DNA of 64,000 bases. Origin: Arbacia lixula (lineage: Eukaryota > Echinodermata > Echinoidea > Arbacioida > Arbaciidae). Shown piece after piece: positions 22,801 to 32,000 of the stretch; the stretch's first letter is position 1, and each line of letters begins with the position of its first letter. The DNA is taken from positions 5,560,778 through 5,624,777 of the forward strand of contig OZ022586.1 in the NCBI GenBank assembly GCA_963669155.1, written 5' to 3'. A program made the translations under genes and the position numbers. The notes below the pieces were generated by a model. The model ran no database searches and was not told where the DNA came from. It saw only the letters and a list, made by a program, of their open reading frames with translations.

Positions 22801-25800
22801 CGATCTGGAAGATGGTGAGACCGAGGACGAGGGAGACGCAGGACGAGATACGCTCTCCGGAGTTTAGCGGTATGAAGAAGCTCAACAAGGCCAGCAGGTT
22901 GATCAGGGCTATTGGCAGCAGGATGTTGCGGAGATAGAAAGAGGCCAATCGCTTGATGCTGACTACCGTGAATAAGTTCACCCTAGGTGAAGTGCCTATC
23001 CATGCAGTCAATCCCAGAACCTCCCACTCAGGGTGGGCAACGTAAGTACTGACGTCAAAAATTCCAGAGCGCCATAGCACCCTCGTAGGGGGCGTGTTCG
23101 GTGCTTCGGCGTAAATCATACAGTCATGCGTGTCGAAGGGGAAATTGCGCAGGGACGATGGACAAGTCGTCGAGTATGTGAACGTGCTTTCCATTGTGAC
23201 GTCACCTTGGGAAGTAATGTAGCAGATGGCGTCTCTGAACGGGTTCTTCTTATCAGAGGTTGCACTGAAGGATAAAACGTATAGGTGGCATCAGTAACAC
23301 GGAATGACAATATATGCACTGACCTTTTTGCGTGCTCTCTACAAACGGAACAAACAAAAAATAATTTAATGACACAGTTTTATAATTTACAAAGTTCAAA
23401 TCTTCGCACTGTTCGATGAGATTTGTGCCCGCGTGCAGGAATGCATCAATGCTGGCTGATAAATGCCAATCATTTTACGTCACGTTAGTAGTTTGTTCTT
23501 CAGTATAATTCTATCAATAACAGACACCTAAAAGTTGTAGCCCTTTGTCCCTCTCGAACCCGCGCCATACCCACTCCCTTTAGATGTGAACGGAGCCATA
23601 TTTACCAATCCCAAGTTGTAAGTGGCAACTCCCCCAATACTTACTAGTTACCAATGTCGTATGTTGGCACCCAAATATTCGTATTTGAGATAAGCAGATC
23701 GGTCACGTTGTCATAATGTAGCGGGTTCCAAGCCAGGCGTGCATCGTTCCATGCCTAATACGGCAAAGGCGTGACGAAGATAAACAAACAAACCAACAGC
23801 AAATATAGAAGATGTAAGATAGGGGATAAAAGTGATTAACACTAATCGAGACCGCCATTACGGCAGAACTATCCTGCTGCTTACGCATGTCCCTGTCTGG
23901 GCTTATCTTGTCTTTTATGATTTTTACTATAATTATAATTCCACTTTCAGTGAAAGGGCTTTCTGGGGTAATTCCAATTTTGAAAATTAATATTACCAGT
24001 CGTCGTAAAGATAGCGTGCTCAATCCTATAAATATATGAAAAACAAGTCAGAAACAAAGTATTGGAACCAGAAAGATTTGAGCTTGGAAGGTACTGCTGA
24101 CCGGGCTGCAACTCAACCACGCAATCTATTTCTAGTTCACGGATTAAGACAAATATCTATAACATTCAATTTGAACCATTGATTTTCATGAGTTGTCCGC
24201 CGTAAGGCCCATTTGGCTCGATTTAAGTGACAGGGCTTTCTGGGGCAATTTCATTTTGGAAGTAAATATAATAAATGATTTAAATAGTGTAAAGCAAAAG
24301 AATTCCACTTTTTCTTGTTGATCCCGATAATTTTAACAAGAATTGGGCGTCAGTGATTACACCAAATCAGTTCTACTACGACTTGGATACCTGGTCTCAT
24401 TTTATTTCAACGACTTTATGCTTTTGGGATGTTTCCATCGCTTGTTCTTGAACTCAAACCAGAATAGCGCTTGTGGCCAACTGCAGAAAGATTTTACTTT
24501 GATTATAATATGTTTCATAATCGGTACCGCTGCTTTCCTTTACCTTAAAATATTCATTGAGCTCAATGGAATTATATTCTTCATTTTCCCCCATCAGAGT
24601 CAGACGTCACAAGCATTATCATGCACTTTGTCTCGTGGTGTGACGTGAATCGTGATGTTTTCGGCGGGTCAGGCAAACTATTCTCTATGAGGTTGATGTG
24701 TATTAATGGTGATAATTACACATATGGCGCATAAATAATTGATATGTCATGTATGTGATTGGACCGCAGGTTGCAAACACATAGACCTACCGTTTTATGA
24801 CAGTCGTCGCCAACGTGGTCAATGAACGCACCATTAGAATAATGCAAGAACTGTTCGGGTAAACGGACCCTAATTTATTTTTAGATTAGCGAGTCACCAT
24901 GCTAAATATGTGTGTTCGGAATAACGAACCTCTGGAATAGCAAACCCTCCGACATGTCAGGATAACGAACAACCTGAGTAGTACTGGGTAGCGAAATATA
25001 ATTTGAGGCTATTTCTGGCATAAAAAAACAAAATGTAATCTCCGTCGTGCAGTGTAACTACGATAGTAACTAATGTAATCCTTTATACCTCCTATATCAT
25101 CAAAATGTAAATTGACACGGGTTTGGTAAGTGACCTGTGCATGAGGACTGCTTGGTCATCAAGACAATTTTTTTACATCTCCCTTGGGCGGTCTTCATAT
25201 ATACATATATTGTATATATATTCCGACTAAAAAACGGACTTACCATGCTCACGGATGCAATAGCTGTGAACACGCCTTGCTGTTCGTCCTGTTCAAGAGA
25301 CACAAACATCCAATTTATTTCCAATGAGGCATACTGTCCAAGGGCAGTGAAATAATAACTCTTTTTTGACTAAGAGTAAAAAAGTGATAGACCTGATTAA
25401 TGACATATCAATTAAAATCTGACAAACCACGAGAAAGTTACGAATGTTCTATAGGCATATTAAGCCGTAAAGCCCTGATTGGAAACGGCATTTTGTCACA
25501 TGCTTTAGATGTCAGAGCTGTTTCTTGTAATGTAGTTTGTGGATTTTGGTGTGCGCATGCGTATTAGATATTCCTTGAAAATCATTGCTACTTTTTAATT
25601 AATGTATGAGATTTGAAAATGCACTCTGCGGAATATATCTAGTTTTGTTTTAACTTTTGCCAATTTGCTATGTAAAATGTCTCATTTGATTTGCATCGAC
25701 ATGTGATCATATTCCAATATTCCGTAGCAATGGCTACGAATTCTTTTGCAGATATCACCAAATGTAGCAAAACATTGCACTACCCTAAACATATATATAA

Positions 25801-26009
25801 GCCTTCTGGCGAAACAGTCTGTACAACTCACTTAAGTTATACTCTTATTGAATTGCCTATGTAATTATATAGATATATATTTGTTATGTTTACATCACGC
25901 TCGTCAAAATAGCAGTACGCAATAATGTTTATATGTAAATTGATCATTTTTTATTAAGGTCTATGACCGAAATATCGAAACACCGAAAATACCAAAATTA
26001 CAGCCTCAC

Positions 26010-26041
<32 letters not shown>

Positions 26042-29000
26042 TCACCCATCTTGAGAAACGTAAGATAAGATTTACAGTAATGTATGTCACATGCGGGCTA
26101 ATGTCCTTTGGGCCCAGATTCTTCTTAAAAACTATTAGATCAGATATTTTTTTTTTTTCAATTTTATTCATATTTCTGTTCAATACATGTAAAATAAAAG
26201 CAATAATACATCAGCATAGTCAGTCTTTGACATAAACAAAACTAGTATAATGATGCAAAATATTACATAATGGTCAATATCAAACATACAGTGGATATAG
26301 GTAAAGAAATATGAATGGGGCCTATTTAAAGCAAGCTTGTAAATCGTATAGACCCCAAAATAATGTGGATTAAAAGAACACTTCGGAGTACGGATAAACA
26401 AATTGACCAAAGAAATGAACAAAAGATATCATAAACAACTCAAGAAACAGCATGAAAACAAATCGAGAACAAAAATCAAAAATCAAAATCAAAAGGCGTA
26501 CGATTAATTCAGCAATACAACAGAAAAGTGTGCGAGCGAGGAATAGACAAACAAAACCAAACAAATCAGGAGAAGTCAGGATGAAATACGATAATGCTCA
26601 AGCTTCTACGAAGGCAATTCGACTGTTGACTCAGTATTGAATATGTATGGATAAGTATAAATATGTACACGAAGACATCATTCATAAGATGGATTCATTA
26701 TAATATATGCAAATCACATTACATGTACATTCCGGCAAGGACGCCTAACCATGCCACGTGGCCGAGCACCCGCCGAGCTCAAGGAAATTGGCTAGTAATT
26801 CTAAAGAGTATCATTTTTTTTTTTCCAAGAGCTCGGCAGGTTGCTCGGACCAAGGTGCCGGGCAGCGTCCCTGTCGGAGCGTGAGTGGTGAACAAAAAAA
26901 GAGTAAAGGCTAAAAGAAATTATTGCGTGGTATATGAACATAACAAATGTTTCTTTAAATTGCATTTGAATGAAGATATTTTTATGCAACGAGTAAGTTC
27001 GTGGGGAAGGTTATTCCAAAACATTGGCCCTGTAAACATGATTGTTTTGTTTGCAAAAATTGTTCGAGTACGTGGAAGGTGAAAAGCGTCGCGCTGTCGA
27101 GTTGGATAATTATGAATAGCATCGTTTCTTGTAAACATGTGCGAGAAAACATCTGGAAGTTCCCCATTCGAAAATTTGAACATAAATATACCGACATTGT
27201 AGTAAAATAAGTCTATTATTTTCAAGATTTTATTGCTTGCAAAAAGGTCATTTGTGTGGGACAAATAGCCAGCGTTATTTACAATTCTAATAGCACGTTT
27301 TTGAATAAGAAAAAGAGAGTCCAGTAAAAATTTTGAAGCATTCCCCCATGCAAGAATCCCATAGTTAAGATATGGCGAAATTAAAGTTGAGAATATGTTA
27401 TGTAAAATGCGGCTAGGAAAAAAGTGTTTGAGTTTATTGAGAATTCCGGTGTTTCTGGACAAAATTTTACTAAGATAATTAATGTGGGTTTTCCAAGATA
27501 AGTCATTATCAATATGTAAGCCTAAAAATTTAGTACTATCGACCTGTTGAAGATTGGTGTCGCTAATTTTAAGAGGAGTGGGGAGGGCATTCAAAGAATT
27601 ACTAAAGATCATGTAGTTGTTTTTTTCAATATTAAGAGATAATTTGTTTGCGTGGATCCAAGTCTGGACTAGTCGTAATTCATTATTCATTGTATCAGCA
27701 AGTAAGATGGGATTGTTATGTGAAAAAAATAAATTTGTGTCGTCGGCAAAACAAATAAAAGAGAGTACCTGAGAAGATTTTTGAATGTCATTAATATATA
27801 AAATAAATAAAAGTGGGCCCAACAGGGAACCTTGGGGGACACCACACAAAATCAATTTTAGTTGAGAGTCATGACTATTGATGCTAACGTACTGTTTCCT
27901 ATTCTTTAGATAATCCCTAAACCATTCAAGAGCCCCCCCCCCCCCCCCACGGATTCCATAGTGACTTAATTTGTAAAGTAAAATTTCATGGTCTATCGTG
28001 TCGAATGCCTTCGAAAAATCAAGGAAAACACCAATGGTATGAGAAGCATCATCTATAGCATGGGCTACCTTGTCAATAAAACTGAGTAATGCATGGGTAG
28101 TACTATGTTTTTCTCTGAAACCAAACTGGGAGTTAGTGAAAACCTGGCAATTCAAAAGAAACCTAAGAGTGCGTTTGTAAACAAGTCTTTCAAGAATTTT
28201 AGAAAATGATGTTAAAAGGGAGATAGGACGATAATTATTTACGAAATCTTTTTGACCTTTTTTAAAAATGGGGACAACTCTTGCAATTTTCATCTTGTCT
28301 GGAACTTTCCCACTTGATAAAGATTGGTTAAAAATATATGTTAAAGGAGAATTAATTTCTTGAATTATGCTTTTTAAGAGAAGATTTGTGATTCCATCGT
28401 AACCAGGACTTTTTTTGTTTTTCAAATTACAGACAATTGTTTTTACCCCATCCTCAACAATTGGTACAAAAAAGAAAGATTGCGTGTTACGTTCTCCTAA
28501 AAATGAATGAAACTCTTTATCAGTAACAGGGATTTTTTCGGCAAGATTAGGCCCAATATTGACAAAAAAATCATTGAAAGCGCCAGCTATTTCAGAAGGG
28601 TTGTCTGTATGGATACCGTCTTTTTCTATAACGTTAGGTGGATTGTTTACGGTGTTGGATTTCAGCGCTTGGTTAATCACTTTCCACGTACTCTTAACAT
28701 CATATTTGCAGTTATCAAATTGCTTTGCAAAATACATTTGTTTAGCTAAACGGAGTGAGGCTGATAAAACATTGCGGTAACGAGAATATCGAGATTTATT
28801 AGTAGCATTGGGATATTTCCTGTATTTATGAAAGAGTCTGTTTTTTTTTATTAATAGACCTGAGGAGTGATTTCGAAATCCACGGTTTTCGAGGTATTTT
28901 TTTATAATTTGAACGAGATGGTCTTTGTAATGGCATGATCGTGTTGAGATGGGTTATTAAAATATCAAGAAATTTTTCGTAAGCAGAATCAACGTCATTT

Positions 29001-32000
29001 TGATTATAAACAATGGACCAGTCGACAGTTCTCAAGCTCTCCTTAAGTCTATTAAGGTTCGACTCAGACATTATACGAAAACCGGGGTTGCGGGGACCGT
29101 TAGAGGTCATTGGTTGGATATTTGAAATAAGTACATAGATCGGAAAATGATCGGTTATATCTGAAACTATTATACCGGGTTTAACATTAGAGAACAGGTT
29201 GTTTACAAAAATATTATCAATCAAAGTGGATGACGTATCAGATATTCGAGTGGGTTTCTTTATAAGCGGGATGAAAGATTTGGACAGCATTAAATTAAGG
29301 AACTCTTGACAATTATGATTATTATTACAATTTAACAAATCTAAATTAAAATCGCCCATGATGAAGCATGTTTTGTTATTTAGACAGTTTCTGGAAAGGA
29401 TCCCGTGTAGAACTTCAATAAATTCAATAGGATTGGAAGTGGGAGGTCTGTATATTTCCCCAACAATAATTTTACCTTTGTTTGGAGTGTTTACCTCGAT
29501 GAAAATACTTTCAATAACATCAGACATAAAACAACATTCTTTTACAAGCTGATAATTCAAGTTCTCTGTGATATAAAAACCAACTCCGCCACCTTTCTTA
29601 CCAACTCGGTTGTTTGTTATCAAATGAAAACCCTTAATATTAAATAGAGAAGAAGGTGATGTGTCTTTTAGCCATGTTTCGCTAAGACCTATGACACTGT
29701 ATGTAAATTTCAATTCGTCTGCAAATAAAAGAAGTTGATCAAATTTTTTGCTTAGGCTCCTGATGTTGAAATGTGAGAGAAACAATTGGTTTGGGTCTGA
29801 ATGAGATAGTGACGTGACCACCTCTTCCAAATTATAATTTGAGGTAGGATTATTTGGAATATCATTAGGATCAAAATCAATTTTCAATTCAGGGATTTTA
29901 GAATTTAGAAAGAAACTCATGTCAGGATTGTCACTGTCTTCACTACTTGAGACATTTGCAGGCGGTTGGTTTTCGGAAGCATGATTATGCATATCGTTCA
30001 CAAAAGATAAGTTGATTGGATCACCATTAACATGCACGAAAATTGATTGATATGTGAATAGTAGCTCCAAAAGGACCAGCCGCGAAGCAGCGGGCCCTCT
30101 CAGGGATGTTACACATGCGTTACTATTGCACTTATACAACTGGATCAAATATTCAAACGAAAGATAAATAGTTCTTCTGCCTAACAATAACAAAAATGCA
30201 TATAATGACACACTGGCAAGGAACAGGCAGAGAACAAACAATGAATGCCAATATATCTTGTTTGAATGGAACGAATCAAGTAAATAGCTGGGTATTACCT
30301 TCATTAGGCACATAGTTAACAATAAAACACTTTGGATAATTGAAAACAGGTGAATTGGGGACACGTATTTATGCAAGCATAAGAGCAGAAACTTAAGCAC
30401 CATTGTATGGAGTTCTGCCGTAAAAGCAACAGGTGAACAATGTATAATTAATGAAAACTTGAGCTTGAAGCTTAATAGCGGAAAAGTACCAGTGATAAAT
30501 GTATTACCTTCATTACCAGAGCATCGACTATTGACCAAAGATTCACATAACTTACAGAGAGATATGCTCCTTGCGATTAAGGAATGCAACTGTGAAGTTT
30601 TACATAAGAATATACACACACTGTTGGTTTGTCTTGATGCAAGACTTAGACTTAATTTGAAATTCAGAATAGAAAACGCCATTTGTTCAACAACACAGGA
30701 AATCAACATACATGTACGCTCGTCACAGGATGAATGTAAAAAAATAGACAAAAACAGCACTGGCTCATACTTTGAGCACAGATACGTTAGCAATATAAGA
30801 ATCAAATCAAATAGCATAGATCTACAACTTTCAACGGTCACCCCACCCGTCCCTCCCACCCACCCTATTACAGCGACAAGGAGTAATATGTCTGCATAAT
30901 TATGTCTTGACGACACACATGAACTGGCACAGTTTCGAAAAGATAATGGCTGGCATTCCCGAAAGCCGGACAACCTAAGGCACCAACAACAACCCCAGAA
31001 CGCCAGCGATCTGCCTAATGGAATACCATAAACTACAGGTGTCAAGACATAGGTGTGCTAGTACCCACAATATAGAGACTGAAGATTATACTGTGCATGT
31101 CATATACCAAAAGTATGAAATTTTATGTACTAAGTGCCTTGTCAGTCGGTGTCAGGCTGTCACCCATGCAAGCATGGGGCTCATTGCTACGCGTGGAAAT
31201 CCTTTATACTTTCAATGAGAATGTACGCAGCGTACAAAAGAGACAATACGAATTTAGGTCTGGTTACAAACAGTTGCAACCAGCAATCATAATTGTGGGT
31301 AGACAAAATTAATAGTCGTTCACATTTGAAGTTTAAATGCAAGTGTTATAAAATGGGTTCAATTGAAACGATACACACTGATAAGTAGGTATCAACTGTC
31401 AATAGTCTTACCGAGAAGGAGAAGTCCGTAAATCATGTAATAACATGAAAGGTACGCTCATGAGTCTTCAATCGCGAAACAGAGTCCAGGAAGCACCACC
31501 TTTTTCCTTCCAATACAGAAGCACTTTGGTACCTGAAACAGTGATTTTCGTTGAAAGGTTTTTTTCTTTGCGAAGGTCATATGCAGATTTAGCTAGTTTA
31601 CCGCGTTGCGCTTTTATGTCTGGGGGTAGGTCAGTGCGGACTGTGATCCTCCGGGGTTGTTGGCTTGCGGTGGCATCAGAGGCACGGGGTTGGTTCGGGC
31701 TTTGGCGCTGGCGCTCCTCGAATGCGGAGAGTACTCTATTCCTGTCTCGCATGTACACGAATTTCGCTATGATGGCGGGAGGGGTAGGGTTTGGGCAGGA
31801 CGGACCTCCGTCGGCCTGGCTAGTTGAGGCAGCACCCCCAACAGCGCTGTCGCGTCGGGGCAGGCGATGGAAGTTCACCAAAGCGATGCTAGAAGCCTCG
31901 TCGGCGTTAATCCCGAGAAAGATGAAAGTGTCTCGAAGTGCGGTCTCAACATTTTCGTCACGAGATTCGGGTACTCCGTAGAAAAGCAAATTCATGCGTC

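Noticed and set aside
23703..24023. 106-codon minus-strand frame next to receptor exon 4
   Set aside because: It overlaps exon 4 in another frame; the exon-4 frame gives the conserved receptor motifs instead.
30459..30899. 146-codon plus-strand frame
   Set aside because: Antisense to the N-terminal part of LINE ORF2; no domain.
31445..31981. 178-codon plus-strand frame
   Set aside because: Antisense shadow of LINE ORF1.
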